From Ferruginibacter sp. (lineage in GTDB: Bacteria > Bacteroidota > Bacteroidia > Chitinophagales > Chitinophagaceae), in assembly GCA_014379625.1 (NCBI GenBank), contig JACMLJ010000010.1:124001-188000 (forward strand): 64,000 nt of DNA, written 5' to 3'. The position numbers were made by a program, and so were the translations under genes. This document shows, piece after piece, positions 25,128-34,714 of this stretch. The notes under the pieces were generated by a model. It did no database searches, had not been told where the DNA came from, and saw only the letters and a list, made by a program, of their open reading frames with translations. Every line of letters starts with the position of its first letter. The first letter of the stretch is position 1.

Positions 25128-27257
25128 TTGATAAAAAACATAAATATAGCTTTAGTCGGTAACCCCAATAGCGGGAAAAGTTCACTATTCAATGCATTAA
25201 CAGGCTTAAATCAAAAAGTAGGAAATTTCCCCGGGGTAACAGTTGATAAAAAAACGGGGCAATGCAGCATCGGTGAAAAACTTTCGGCTACTGTTATTGA
25301 TTTGCCGGGCACCTACAGCCTTTATCCCAAACGTTCTGACGAATGGGTAGCCTATAAAGTTTTGCTGAAGCAGGATGAAGATATTAAGCCGGATCTCGTG
25401 TTGCTGGTGGCAGATGCCAGTAACATGAAAAGAAATTTATTGTTTTGCTCACAGATCATTGACCTCAAAATTCCGGTAGTGGTAGCTTTATCCATGATTG
25501 ACCTGGCGAAACAAAAGGGAACAGAGATTGACATTAACGGATTGGAAAGGGAACTTGGCGTGCCGGTAGTAATTATCAATCCCCGGAAAAATAAAGGTAT
25601 ACCGCAACTAAAAAAAATTATAGAACAAACTATATTAGCCAACTTAACAGCGCCGAGGGAATTTATCAATAACGAGGCCCTGGCGGAAAAACCAATAGAA
25701 GCAATCAGGAAATTACTACCCGGCATCAGCGATTATACAGCATTGCATTACCTAATCAACCATGAACATTTTAAATTAGCCAATTCTTTACAGGATAATA
25801 TTGAAGCAATTGAAACGGACAACAAGTTCAATCCTACCAAAACGCAGGCCGAAGAGATCATGCAGCGGTATGGACGTATAAAACAGATTATGCATCAAAC
25901 GGTGGTTGAAGCAGACCCGCTGCAAAAAACACTCTTAACGGAAAAGCTGGATAATATTTTATTACACAGAAGGTGGGGTTACCTGATTTTACTGACTGTA
26001 TTATTTTTATTGTTTCAAAGTGTTTTCTGGATTGCGCAATACCCCATGGATGCAATTGAGTGGTGCTTTGGCAAAATGGCCGGATGGCTTGGTGATATAT
26101 TACCTGAAATATGGTGGAGCGATTTATTAATAAACGGAGTATTGGCAGGCCTTAGCGGGATACTAATATTTATACCACAGATAATGATCTTGTTTGGGTT
26201 AATTACTTTGTTGGAAGACACGGGCTATATGGCAAGAATCAGTTTCCTTACTGATAAACTGATGCGAAAAGTGGGCTTAAATGGCAAAAGCGTAATGCCG
26301 ATGATCAGCGGCCTTGCCTGTGCTGTACCTGCCATCATGAGCGCCAGGAATATTGAGAACAGGAAAGAGCGTTTGCTAACTATTATGGTTACCCCCCTAA
26401 TGAGTTGCAGCGCCAGGTTGCCGGTATATACTATTTTGATTGCCCTGGTGATACCGGGTAAATTATTCTTTGGTTTTTTAAGTATCCAGGGGCTGGTAAT
26501 GATGGGACTATACCTCCTGGGAACGGTGATGGCGCTGGTGGTATCTTTTGTAATGCGTTGGTTTATTAATATTAAGGAAAGAAGTTTTTTTATATTGGAA
26601 CTACCTGTATACCGTAGCCCAAGATGGAAAAACGCTTTGACCACGATGGTTGAAAAGGCCAAGATATTTGTACTACAGGCCGGTAAGATAATTATGGTGA
26701 TCAGTCTTTTATTATGGGTTTTAAGTTCTTACGGACCAAAAGCAAAAATGGCCACTGTAACTGCTAAATATGAACAACTCATAAAAAATAACCCCGGTCG
26801 TCAACAGGAGTTAATTAAACAACGTAAAACTGAATTGCTGCAAAACTCATTCGCCGGCTCCTTAGGTAAGGCGATAGAGCCGGTGATACGCCCACTCGGC
26901 TATGATTGGAAAATTGGCATAGCATTAATTACCTCGCTTGCCGCAAGAGAGGTTTTTGTGGGTACGATGGCTACTTTATATAGTGTGGGTGATGACCCTG
27001 ATGATAATAATGGCACCCTTCGCCAAAAAATGTCTTCCGCTGTTAGAGCCGACGGAAGAAAAGTGTATGATCTTGCGACAGGCATGTCTTTGCTGGTTTT
27101 TTATGTACTGGCCATGCAATGCATGAGTACACTGGCCATTGTAAAGAGGGAAACCCGAAGCTGGAAATGGCCGGCAATTCAATTAGTATATATGACGGGT
27201 TTGGCTTACTTAATGAGTTGGTTTACATATCTTATTTTTCAAAAACTGTACCCTTAG
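25128..27257 (+). CDS. feoB: Ferrous iron transporter B
   Basis: The 709-residue protein has the FeoB G domain with P-loop GNPNSGKSS (11-19), switch I TVD (38-40) and DLPGTYSL (58-65), followed by a helical spacer and about eight membrane segments with the gate sequences CAVPAIMSAR and MSCSARLPVY. It imports Fe(II) across the inner membrane. The G4 motif reads SMID (122-125), with Ser replacing the usual Asn of the NxxD guanine-binding motif. Start is TTG at 25128; no ATG or GTG is available upstream in frame. No feoA gene is adjacent and no FeoA domain is fused at the N-terminus. Confidence 0.93.
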   Translation: MIKNINIALVGNPNSGKSSLFNALTGLNQKVGNFPGVTVDKKTGQCSIGEKLSATVIDLPGTYSLYPKRSDEWVAYKVLLKQDEDIKPDLVLLVADASNMKRNLLFCSQIIDLKIPVVVALSMIDLAKQKGTEIDINGLERELGVPVVIINPRKNKGIPQLKKIIEQTILANLTAPREFINNEALAEKPIEAIRKLLPGISDYTALHYLINHEHFKLANSLQDNIEAIETDNKFNPTKTQAEEIMQRYGRIKQIMHQTVVEADPLQKTLLTEKLDNILLHRRWGYLILLTVLFLLFQSVFWIAQYPMDAIEWCFGKMAGWLGDILPEIWWSDLLINGVLAGLSGILIFIPQIMILFGLITLLEDTGYMARISFLTDKLMRKVGLNGKSVMPMISGLACAVPAIMSARNIENRKERLLTIMVTPLMSCSARLPVYTILIALVIPGKLFFGFLSIQGLVMMGLYLLGTVMALVVSFVMRWFINIKERSFFILELPVYRSPRWKNALTTMVEKAKIFVLQAGKIIMVISLLLWVLSSYGPKAKMATVTAKYEQLIKNNPGRQQELIKQRKTELLQNSFAGSLGKAIEPVIRPLGYDWKIGIALITSLAAREVFVGTMATLYSVGDDPDDNNGTLRQKMSSAVRADGRKVYDLATGMSLLVFYVLAMQCMSTLAIVKRETRSWKWPAIQLVYMTGLAYLMSWFTYLIFQKLYP

Positions 27258-27307
27258 GTTTTATAGGATGCCAGAGAGTTAGCTGATTTTCATTGAGCTA
27301 ATAAAAA

Positions 27308-27327
27308 AACCAGCACTAAAGCTGGTT
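27308..27327 (-). terminator. Terminator between convergent feoB and lipoprotein genes
   Basis: AACCAGC pairs with GCTGGTT around a 6-base loop. On the leftward strand a run of seven T follows, so it best serves the lipoprotein gene; on the + strand the tail is poor. Confidence 0.75.
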
Positions 27328-27353
27328 GTTGTGAAAATTATTATGCAAATTCT

Positions 27354-28499
27354 TTACCAATCAACTTCATTACTTATCCTGGTCTTCACCTGTGGATATA
27401 TATTCCGGTACAGGCGGTTTAAAATATCATCACGTCCGGGCAAATTGAAATTATTATTATTGATCAACGCCCAGTCATTATTGCTTAACGCCCTTCTGTC
27501 GCCGGTGTAGGTGGCTACTTCATCCTGCCAGCTATAGGTATCATTATAACTATTGTAGGCAATATTTCTCCGGGTTGCTATCTCTACAATGTTCACATCC
27601 AGTTGGGCCCTGGCGTTAAACGATTGCCTTTGAATATTCAGTGTGGCATACACATTTTTATACACCGGCTTACCGGATGTATCACTGCCAATTTCAATTT
27701 TCTTACTTACATTCCGGCTATAATTATACACTAATGGTCTTGGTACATCAATATTACGAAGTGTAAGATCAATCACCCAGTCGGGTTGCACGTTGTCTCT
27801 CCTTGCTTCCCATTCTGTATAAAACCGGGCGGGGTAACGTGAAGCGTATTTACCGCCGAGATCCAGTACCAGGTTTTGTTGAAAATACGCATTGCTGTAA
27901 TTGTATCCGGCATTACCCCAACCTGTATTAAAGAAAAAAGAATTATCCTGAACCGGGTTGATCATCACATTTACAATGCTACTATTGTATGCTTCGTCCA
28001 TTTTTTGCTTGCTGTTTTTATAATCTCTTACCCAGGTACCAGCTTTTTTGAAAGCATTATAGGCTTTTTTTGCATATTCCCGGCTATTGTTGTCCAGGTA
28101 ACTTTCTCCAAGACGGTAATAATCTTCAGCAGCAGCCATTTTTACAGCACTGATCTCATCCTGGTAGCTAACAGCGGTCACCAGCCGGCCCGCGTAAACT
28201 GAATTGTCAATCGCATTATAAATATTCTGCAGGGAATTGTATTCACTGATAAGCTTATCCCATTTACTTATATCATTGTAGCTATTATAACTATTGATAT
28301 TTTTTAAATGGCGTTGCCGAACCTGTGTATACACTTCGGGCAAAGCTTTTGTTGCTTCTTCATCATTGGTTCGCTTGTTCAATTTTTTAACGATGTCATA
28401 TAGTGTCTTGTCTTCGTCACTACGCAATAAATAATCCCTGCTTGTTTTACAGCCGGTTAATATAACTATTGCAATAATGAGGTATAAAATCTTTTTCAT
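27354..28499 (-). CDS. Lipoprotein of unknown function
   Basis: The 381-residue protein has a lipoprotein signal peptide with Cys17 in LTGC. Residues 20-190 are mostly helical, charged and tyrosine-rich, with a TPR-like segment (AAEDYYRLGESYLDNNSREYAKKAYNAFKKAG). Residues 195-380 look beta-rich and contain a surface-type pattern (NVYATLNIQRQSFNARAQLDVNIVEIATRR). It probably sits in the outer membrane facing the periplasm. I do not recognise a named family. It is monocistronic and convergent with feoB. Confidence 0.75.
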   Translation of the reverse strand: MKKILYLIIAIVILTGCKTSRDYLLRSDEDKTLYDIVKKLNKRTNDEEATKALPEVYTQVRQRHLKNINSYNSYNDISKWDKLISEYNSLQNIYNAIDNSVYAGRLVTAVSYQDEISAVKMAAAEDYYRLGESYLDNNSREYAKKAYNAFKKAGTWVRDYKNSKQKMDEAYNSSIVNVMINPVQDNSFFFNTGWGNAGYNYSNAYFQQNLVLDLGGKYASRYPARFYTEWEARRDNVQPDWVIDLTLRNIDVPRPLVYNYSRNVSKKIEIGSDTSGKPVYKNVYATLNIQRQSFNARAQLDVNIVEIATRRNIAYNSYNDTYSWQDEVATYTGDRRALSNNDWALINNNNFNLPGRDDILNRLYRNIYPQVKTRISNEVDW

Positions 28500-28577
28500 A
28501 TAAGTTTCTTTTAGGGGTACACCATTACAAAGTGAATACCAAAAAAAAGTTAGGAAATGTAGTTATCTCAATTTTAA

Positions 28578-28760
28578 CAAACCAGTATTAATTATACTGT
28601 TGTATGGAAAAATTGTGAAGCTGAAACTGTAGATGGTTACTTTCCGTTGGTGGACAATGAGCAAAATCACAAAATACTTTTCAGCCCTATTGAGAATATT
28701 ATTTCACCATTTTCGAACAAAGGAACTTTTAAAAAGTCTGTCATAGTCAAAATAGCTTAA
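28578..28760 (+). pseudogene. Possible gene remnant, 60 codons without a start
   Basis: Between an in-frame TAA and a TAA stop, the frame reads a protein-like sequence with ETVDGYFPLVDNEQN and ends KKSVIVKIA. The DGYFPLVDN run is faintly reminiscent of DDE transposases of the IS1634 group, but that is a guess. No ATG precedes it. Confidence 0.3.
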
Positions 28761-28915
28761 TTACTGAGCCATTCAACCCGTTATTTTGCCAATCATAAAA
28801 ACAGAAATATTTTTTATTTTGTTCATTTTCCTTTGTAATCCAACAGGAACAACACTTTAATGGAAAGCCTATTAATATTCACAACCCACTACTAAAAAAT
28901 AAATGGTATTATGTG

Positions 28916-28945
28916 TTGCATAGTACTAATAATGTTATATCTTTG
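28916..28945 (+). promoter_or_regulatory. Promoter of padR-pspC with a palindrome in the spacer
   Basis: TTG (28916-28918) and TATCTTTG (28938-28945) are 19 bases apart, an ideal -33/-7 pair. The spacer contains the 8-bp palindrome TAGTACTA at 28921-28928, a possible site for the PadR protein encoded downstream. Confidence 0.6.
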
Positions 28946-29067
28946 TTTCAGAAAGCGATTGGTAAATGAAATTAACCAGGCAGGAAAAACCGGGTTTCCT
29001 CTTTGGGCAAACAACATTCACCGATTTGTTTTAAAAGCATAGCCATGAATTTTTAAAAAATGATGCC

Positions 29068-29475
29068 ATGAACATTGATAACACAGCCAGCCAGATGCGG
29101 AAAGGAGTATTGGAGTTCTGTATACTTTCGGTGATCAAACAGGGGGAGGCCTATCCGTCAGATATCATCGATAAGATGCGTACGGCCAACCTGAATATTC
29201 TGGAAGGAACACTGTATCCCCTCCTTACCAGGTTAAAAAATGCGGAGTTTCTCACCTATCGTTGGATAGAAAGCAATAGCGGGCCGCCACGCAAATATTT
29301 CTCATTAACGGAAAAAGGTGGTGCTTTTTATAAAGAACTGGAAGCCACCTGGAATGAGTTGGCCAATGCTGTAAAAGCGCTTTCTGATGCAGAACAGGAA
29401 CATACCGCCGAACAGGAACTATCTGCAGAACAGGATCAATTATTAAATAACAACCCGGAAAGTCTTCAGGATTAA
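29068..29475 (+). CDS. PadR-family transcriptional regulator
   Basis: The 135-residue protein has the PadR winged helix (residues 8-85): MRKGVLEFCILSVIKQGEAYPSDIIDKM, then ILEGTLYPLLTRLKNAEFLTYRW and the wing GPPRKYFSLTEKG. A glutamate-rich C-terminal tail follows (QEHTAEQELSAEQDQ). In Bacteroidetes PadR genes commonly precede a pspC gene, as here (86-base gap). It likely represses the pair; the palindrome in the promoter spacer fits this. The leader is about 115 bases. The inducer is unknown. Confidence 0.9.
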   Translation: MNIDNTASQMRKGVLEFCILSVIKQGEAYPSDIIDKMRTANLNILEGTLYPLLTRLKNAEFLTYRWIESNSGPPRKYFSLTEKGGAFYKELEATWNELANAVKALSDAEQEHTAEQELSAEQDQLLNNNPESLQD

Positions 29476-29561
29476 CACTTCAACACCCTTAACAAAAAGA
29501 GTATAGCCATGATTTTTGTTGGGGAACAACCAACTAGCGAAACATTCTAACACATTTAGCC

Positions 29562-31808
29562 ATGAAACAAGTAATAAATATCAACTTCCACGGACAAGTA
29601 GTACCGATAGAAGTGTCAGCTTTTGAATTACTTAAAAATTATACAGATAGTCTATCCAGGTATTTTGCCACTGAAGAAGGTAAAGAGGAGATCATCAACG
29701 ATATTGAAAGCCGTATTGGTGAACTATTCCAGGAACGATTAAAGAAAGGTGCCACCTGTATAACCGACGATGACGTAAACGCCATCATTAAAAGTATGGG
29801 CAGGCCCGAAGAATTTGAAGAAGCCGACGATAATTCATCTTCGAGGCAAACCAACGAATCACAATCGCGGGGCCCCGAAACATTTCAGGCCCATACAGGG
29901 AACACAGGTGCAGCAAAACGTTTATTCAGGAATGAAAACGACAAAGTGATAGCCGGCGTTTGCGGAGGTTTGGCCAGCTATTTTAATTTAGACCCAATTG
30001 TGGTCAGGATTATTTTTTTAGTGTTTCTTTTTATTGGGGGCACCGGTTTCCTGGCATACCTGATAATATGGATAGCGGTTCCGAGTACAGCGTCTACGGA
30101 AATCGGAAGCACACGAAAAAAATTATTCAGGGACCCGGATAATAAAATAATATCCGGTGTATGCAGTGGGATTGGTAATTATTTTGGAGTGAGTGCCTGG
30201 ATCCCAAGAGCATTATTTTTATTGCCTTTTTTATCCTTTGTATTTAGATGGAGCAACTGGGGCTTTATGGATTTCCCCAATATTGTAAACTTCACTTTCA
30301 GTCCCGGTTCATTAATAGTATACATCATTTTATGGCTGGTAATTCCGGAAGCTGCCAATACCGCGGAAAAATTAGAAATGAAGGGTGAAAAGGTGGACCT
30401 GAATTCAATCAAAAATTCAGTGGTTGGAGAAATGAAGGGGGTGCAGCAAAGAGCGGAAAAATTTGGACAGGAAGCCAAGGCCTTTGCAGAAGAAAAAGGA
30501 AAAGTAATGGGCGCTGAAGTAAGGACCGCCGCAAAGCGAACCGGCAGGTCACTGGGAGATATTATTGTGCTGTTGATAAAAATCTTCGCCTATTTTATTA
30601 TTGGTTGCGTAAGTTTTGGATTGGTAATGGCGCTTTTCGCACTGGCGATATTTTCCATCGGTATTTTCCCATTAAAAGATTTTGTAGTGAATGAGGGATG
30701 GCAAAACATTTTTGCATGGGGTACCTTATTGTTCTTCATCGCGGTTCCGGTAATTGGCATCATCACCTGGATCATCCGCCGCCTGGCGAAAATGAAAAGT
30801 AACCGTAAAATATTGAGATTTACTTTTATCAGCCTTTGGATAATTGGATGGGTTTGCTTTTTCGCCCTGATTTCCTTTGTGGGCAGGGATTTTAAAAGCA
30901 CCAATAATATTTCGGAGCAGGAAATATATCTTTCAAACCCCTCTGTAAGAAAACTGGAATTAACTACCAACTCCCCATTAAAGAAATATTATCGTAATAA
31001 ATGGTTTACTTTAGAACCATTTGAAGGAGTGGACGATGATACCGCATTTGTAAAAAATGTAGAAATAAAAATTCTGAAATCTCCCAATGATAGTTTCAGG
31101 GTAACGATGCTAAAAATGGTGAATGGCCGCAACAGGCGTTTTGCAGATACACTGGCCAATTTAATTAATTATAACGGAGAGCAAAAAGATTCCCTGTTTA
31201 TTCTTGATAAGGGAATTGCCATTACCCGTCAAAATAAATTTCGTAACCAACGGGTAATTGTTACCGTATATGTTCCGGTAGGTAAACAAATAAGAATCGA
31301 TAAAAGTGTAGGCTGGGGAAACAATGTACATTTTGGGGGCCCGTGGAATGACGATAATTTTAATATTGATTTTGATGATGAGGAGAGAGGATGGGAATCA
31401 AACGTCAATTATGTGATGAGAACAGACGGACTATACACCCTGGATGGGGAGCCTGCAGACGGGGATAAAAATACAGGGCAGCAAAAAGTGAAAATAGGCA
31501 GGGACGGAATAGAGATCAATGACAATAGGGACAAGATCCTAATTGATAAAAACGGGATAAAAATCAATGAATCAACAGATGGTTACCGCTATGATAACAG
31601 CCGGCAGGATAATACACCCGATTCTATGAAACTTAAACTCGAAAAGGAACAAAAACGGATGAGGGACTCCTTAGAAAAAGCAAAAGAAAATATTGATAAG
31701 CAACTGGAAAAAATAGATGTCAACAATAAACAGGTTAACAGTAACGATTCTGAAGCGTTGAGCAGTTACCAGTTGCAATCTTACCTGGTATTGGTAAATA
31801 TCGATTAA
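29562..31808 (+). CDS. Membrane protein with two PspC domains
   Basis: The 748-residue protein begins with a soluble segment of about 110 residues (EEGKEEIINDIESRIGELF). Two PspC domains follow (about 120-175 with VIAGVCGGLASYFNLDP, and 187-265 with IISGVCSGIGNYFGV), then a helical linker, more membrane segments (about 345-450) and a periplasmic beta-rich part (470-700). It ends in a coiled coil rich in Glu and Lys. PspC proteins take part in envelope stress responses in proteobacteria, where they bind PspA; no pspA gene is present here. With padR it forms one operon closed by a terminator at 31847-31868. Confidence 0.87.
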   Translation: MKQVININFHGQVVPIEVSAFELLKNYTDSLSRYFATEEGKEEIINDIESRIGELFQERLKKGATCITDDDVNAIIKSMGRPEEFEEADDNSSSRQTNESQSRGPETFQAHTGNTGAAKRLFRNENDKVIAGVCGGLASYFNLDPIVVRIIFLVFLFIGGTGFLAYLIIWIAVPSTASTEIGSTRKKLFRDPDNKIISGVCSGIGNYFGVSAWIPRALFLLPFLSFVFRWSNWGFMDFPNIVNFTFSPGSLIVYIILWLVIPEAANTAEKLEMKGEKVDLNSIKNSVVGEMKGVQQRAEKFGQEAKAFAEEKGKVMGAEVRTAAKRTGRSLGDIIVLLIKIFAYFIIGCVSFGLVMALFALAIFSIGIFPLKDFVVNEGWQNIFAWGTLLFFIAVPVIGIITWIIRRLAKMKSNRKILRFTFISLWIIGWVCFFALISFVGRDFKSTNNISEQEIYLSNPSVRKLELTTNSPLKKYYRNKWFTLEPFEGVDDDTAFVKNVEIKILKSPNDSFRVTMLKMVNGRNRRFADTLANLINYNGEQKDSLFILDKGIAITRQNKFRNQRVIVTVYVPVGKQIRIDKSVGWGNNVHFGGPWNDDNFNIDFDDEERGWESNVNYVMRTDGLYTLDGEPADGDKNTGQQKVKIGRDGIEINDNRDKILIDKNGIKINESTDGYRYDNSRQDNTPDSMKLKLEKEQKRMRDSLEKAKENIDKQLEKIDVNNKQVNSNDSEALSSYQLQSYLVLVNID

Positions 31809-31846
31809 ATAGTTTCAATAGTTGAGTTGAAGTGAAACAAAAAGAG

Positions 31847-31876
31847 GTCCTGTCAGTAATGGCAGGACTTTGGTTT
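31847..31876 (+). terminator. Terminator of the padR-pspC operon
   Basis: GTCCTG (31847-31852) pairs with CAGGAC (31863-31868), followed by TTTGGTTTTG. It starts 39 bases after the stop codon. Confidence 0.7.
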
Positions 31877-32197
31877 TGTTACCTTTCCAAAAGTTCAGGT
31901 CCATATAATCATGAGATTCATCCCTGAAAATTTTGTGCTGAGTATGGAATACAGAAAGTTTCAGGTTGTTCAGCATTCTATAATCAATATCGTTTAAGAC
32001 CGTTCCTCTCGCCTTTGAAGAGGATAAAAGTGGGATCAGACAAGCAATAATTATTTTAACCAAACGAGATCTTTTTGACGGAAGTGTATAATCAGAATTA
32101 TTATTGTCCGCCAATCGGGATATATCCTGCAAATTTCATGGCATCATCTTTTGTGGGCAGGTATTGGGCTATTTTCCGCCGCCAATTTTTTTTATTT

Positions 32198-32205
32198 TAC
32201 ATTTG
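32198..32205 (+). promoter_or_regulatory. -7 element of gcvT
   Basis: TACATTTG matches TAnnTTTG exactly and lies 39 bases before ATG 32245. It rules out the longer frame that begins upstream at 32104. Confidence 0.5.
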
Positions 32206-32244
32206 CGCTGGTCAATTTTAATTCCACCCAAACAATTACAAGTA

Positions 32245-33330
32245 ATGAAAAATACACCGTTCACCGCAAAACACATTGCCCTTGGAGCAAAAATGGCCGA
32301 ATTTGCCGGATTTAATATGCCTATCAGTTACAGTGGTATTAACACTGAGCACGCCACCGTACGAAACAATGCCGGCGTATTTGATGTAAGTCATATGGGG
32401 GAATTTATAGTAAAAGGAGAAAATGCGCTGGAACTGATACAACGGGTAACCACCAATGATGCTTCAAAATTAACTGCAGGTAAAGCCCAATACAGTTGCC
32501 TGCCCAATAATGAGGGCGGGATTGTGGATGACCTCCTGGTGTATTGCCTGGAAGAAAACAAGTCTTATATGCTCGTAGTAAATGCGGGTAATATTGAAAA
32601 AGACTGGAACTGGATCAGTAAATTTAATGTTAACGCTGCGGAAATGCACGATATATCAGCAAAAACCTGCCTGCTCGCCATCCAGGGACCAAATGCTACC
32701 AAAATATTACAGTCACTAACGGATGCCGATATCCTTAATTTAAAATATTACACTTTCGTAAGGGCAAATTTTGCGGGTATCGGCAATGTATTAATTAGCG
32801 CAACTGGTTATACAGGCGCTGGAGGAGTTGAAATATATTTTGAAGATAAAGAAGGTGCCGCAGATAAAATATGGGATGCAATTTTTGAGGCAGGGGCTAC
32901 CCGGGGCATTCAACCGATCGGCTTAGGGGCAAGGGATACGCTACGGCTGGAAATGGGCTTTTGCTTATATGGAAATGACATAGATGACGCCACATCGCCA
33001 CTTGAAGCAGGTTTGGGCTGGATTACCAAGTTTACAAAGGATTTTACCAATAAGGCTTATTTTGAAAAACAAAAAATTAAAGGGGTTACCAAAAAACTGG
33101 TAGGTTTCGAAATGCTGGAAAGGGGAATTGCCCGTCATGATCATATAATAAAGGATTTTGATGGTAGTATCATCGGAAGGGTAACTTCCGGTACCCAATC
33201 ACCTTCATTGGCTAAAGCAATCGGGATGGGGTATGTTGACAATTACTTTGCTTCTATCGACAGCGTAATTTATATCAGCATACGTAATACATTGTTAAAA
33301 GCCAAAATTGTGAAAATGCCATTTGTTTAA
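32245..33330 (+). CDS. gcvT: Glycine cleavage system T protein (aminomethyltransferase)
   Basis: From ATG 32245 the product has 361 residues, the usual GcvT length. It starts [23 protein letters not shown] and has the folate-binding pattern with [33 protein letters not shown] and [21 protein letters not shown]. GcvT takes the aminomethyl group from lipoyl-GcvH and makes methylenetetrahydrofolate and ammonia in glycine degradation. The other glycine cleavage genes (gcvH, gcvP) are not in the window, which is common in Bacteroidetes. The frame extends upstream to 32104, but a -7 element at 32198 shows that the extension is untranslated. Confidence 0.95.
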   Translation: MKNTPFTAKHIALGAKMAEFAGFNMPISYSGINTEHATVRNNAGVFDVSHMGEFIVKGENALELIQRVTTNDASKLTAGKAQYSCLPNNEGGIVDDLLVYCLEENKSYMLVVNAGNIEKDWNWISKFNVNAAEMHDISAKTCLLAIQGPNATKILQSLTDADILNLKYYTFVRANFAGIGNVLISATGYTGAGGVEIYFEDKEGAADKIWDAIFEAGATRGIQPIGLGARDTLRLEMGFCLYGNDIDDATSPLEAGLGWITKFTKDFTNKAYFEKQKIKGVTKKLVGFEMLERGIARHDHIIKDFDGSIIGRVTSGTQSPSLAKAIGMGYVDNYFASIDSVIYISIRNTLLKAKIVKMPFV

Positions 33331-33385
33331 TTGATAACTGTATAAACAATGTCATTTTTAGTCCCTTCTTCCCTCGGAGAGGGTT

Positions 33386-33416
33386 AGACAAGCAAAAAAT
33401 ATCTTAAACGACATTG
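33386..33416. repeat. Intergenic repeat copy, AGACAAGCAAAAAAT type
   Basis: Second copy of the element at 855-888, sharing AGACAAGCAAAAAAT and AACGACATT with a shorter middle part. It lies 56 bases after gcvT. Confidence 0.45.
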
Positions 33417-33592
33417 AATGTATTATGGATAAACATTCTATCGCTCCAGAATAATCCATTCGGGAAAAATCTATAAGGCTAAAATGTTTACAATAAAACA
33501 TACGGGATAACCATAACCAGCGCAGACAATAACAAGTATTAAAAATATCGATTATACGTTAACCTATTATCAATTCATTTAAACGCTATTTA

Positions 33593-34360
33593 ATGAAAGA
33601 AGCAAAACCTTCTTTATATACTTCTTTATCTCCCGCATTACTTCAGTTATACGATGTAAGCAGCAGTATAGTTGTAATTATTGATGTGTTAAGGGCGACT
33701 TCCACCATTGCCACAGTATTATTCAATGGAGCCAAAAACATCATCCCCGTAGATAGTGTGGCTGAGTGCATCCGCATCGGCAAACAAATTGAAGGGGTTA
33801 CGGCGGGAGAAAGAGATGGCCATGTAGCGGAAGGATTGGTGCATGGTAATTCGCCGTTTGAATACCCTGGAGAATTCATTAGCGGTAAAACCCTGGTATT
33901 AACCACCACCAATGGCACAAAATTATTACATATGGCATTAGACAGGGGAGCAAAGGGGATCATTACCGGGTCTTTTGTGAACCTTTCTGCAGTTTGCGAT
34001 TATCTTATAGCTGCGAATATGCCGGTAATTTTGGGTTGCGCTGCCTGGAAGGACAGGGTTAATATTGAAGATACCCTGTTTGCGGGAGCTGTAATCAGCC
34101 GTATTAAAAGCCACTTCAACATCAATTGCGATTCATCGCAGATGGCGGAAACCATGTACGGGGATGCCAAAAAAGATTTATATGAATTTATGAAAAGTAA
34201 AAATGCTTCTCATTATGAGCGGCTTACCAAATACGGTTTGGAGAAAGATATCCGGTATTGCCTCACAACAGATGTTGCCAATGTATTGTGCATGTACGAG
34301 GGTGGAAAACTGATAAAAGTGGAAAGCTATTCTACATCGCATGAGAAGGAATCCGTGTAG
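33593..34360 (+). CDS. comB: 2-phosphosulfolactate phosphatase family protein
   Basis: The 255-residue protein matches the ComB family: VVIIDVLRATSTIATVLFNGAKNI near the start, AGERDGHVAEGLVHGNSPFEY, LTTTNGTKLL, and GCAAWKDRVNIEDTLFAG. ComB removes phosphate from 2-phosphosulfolactate in coenzyme M synthesis of archaea; many bacteria, including Bacteroidetes, have the enzyme without coenzyme M, where sulfolactate may be an end product or feed other sulfonates. No ComA gene (phosphosulfolactate synthase) is adjacent. The family call is firm, the pathway here is not. Confidence 0.88.
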   Translation: MKEAKPSLYTSLSPALLQLYDVSSSIVVIIDVLRATSTIATVLFNGAKNIIPVDSVAECIRIGKQIEGVTAGERDGHVAEGLVHGNSPFEYPGEFISGKTLVLTTTNGTKLLHMALDRGAKGIITGSFVNLSAVCDYLIAANMPVILGCAAWKDRVNIEDTLFAGAVISRIKSHFNINCDSSQMAETMYGDAKKDLYEFMKSKNASHYERLTKYGLEKDIRYCLTTDVANVLCMYEGGKLIKVESYSTSHEKESV

Positions 34361-34714
34361 TGTTACGTTAAGCGTAAAGTGACGGATCGATTTGTGACTC
34401 AATAGCTATCCGGTGATGAATGGTCAATGTTGAAATATTGACGCATTGAAGTAACAAATCCTCATTCAACTCTTATAGGAGTTTGAAAAAAATAAATTTA
34501 CCAACCAACGTTGTGTAAACCCATGCGTTTACTAAGAACTAATTATACATACGGTTATTGCCTAAACATTTTCCAGGTAGCTCCTGCCTGTTTAATGAGA
34601 TTTAGACATGGCTTTTATTAAATTTTTGCTTTAATTTTGCCAATTGGCCTTTTTTGAATGGGTTATCCAATATGAAAAGGTTTATCATCAAACATTTAAA
34701 AATCGTACTTTATT
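34361..34714. other. 354-base gap between comB and the second SNF2 gene
   Basis: It holds intergenic repeat copy 4 (34366-34449), a short dyad GTAAAC/GTTTAC at 34515-34532, and a TAATTTTG -7-like element at 34632-34639 that may serve the helicase gene. Confidence 0.5.
34366..34449. repeat. Intergenic repeat, copy 4
   Basis: The first 32 bases align with 8181-8212; after a 20-base insertion come TGAATGGTCAAT and ATTGACGCATTGA, an imperfect hairpin equivalent to the perfect one at 8209-8242. Confidence 0.6.

Larger units (their letters stand above)
28500..29067. other. 568-base gap before padR with a possible gene remnant
   Basis: It contains a 60-codon start-less frame at 28578-28760 and, near the right end, the padR promoter. 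A 22-codon frame (28966-29034) lies in the padR leader. Confidence 0.5.
31809..32244. other. 436-base gap between pspC and gcvT
   Basis: It holds the pspC terminator and the gcvT -7 element. A 105-codon leftward frame (31815-32132) overlaps the terminator and has no supporting signals. Confidence 0.5.

Noticed and set aside
31815..32132. A leftward 105-codon frame between pspC and gcvT
   Set aside because: Its 3' part covers the pspC terminator hairpin, it lacks a promoter-like element, and the frame shows no known domain. It may be a decayed gene, but the support is too weak to call.
32104..32244. The 47-codon upstream extension of the gcvT frame
   Set aside because: It contains an exact -7 element (32198-32205) and the remaining protein has the standard GcvT start and length.
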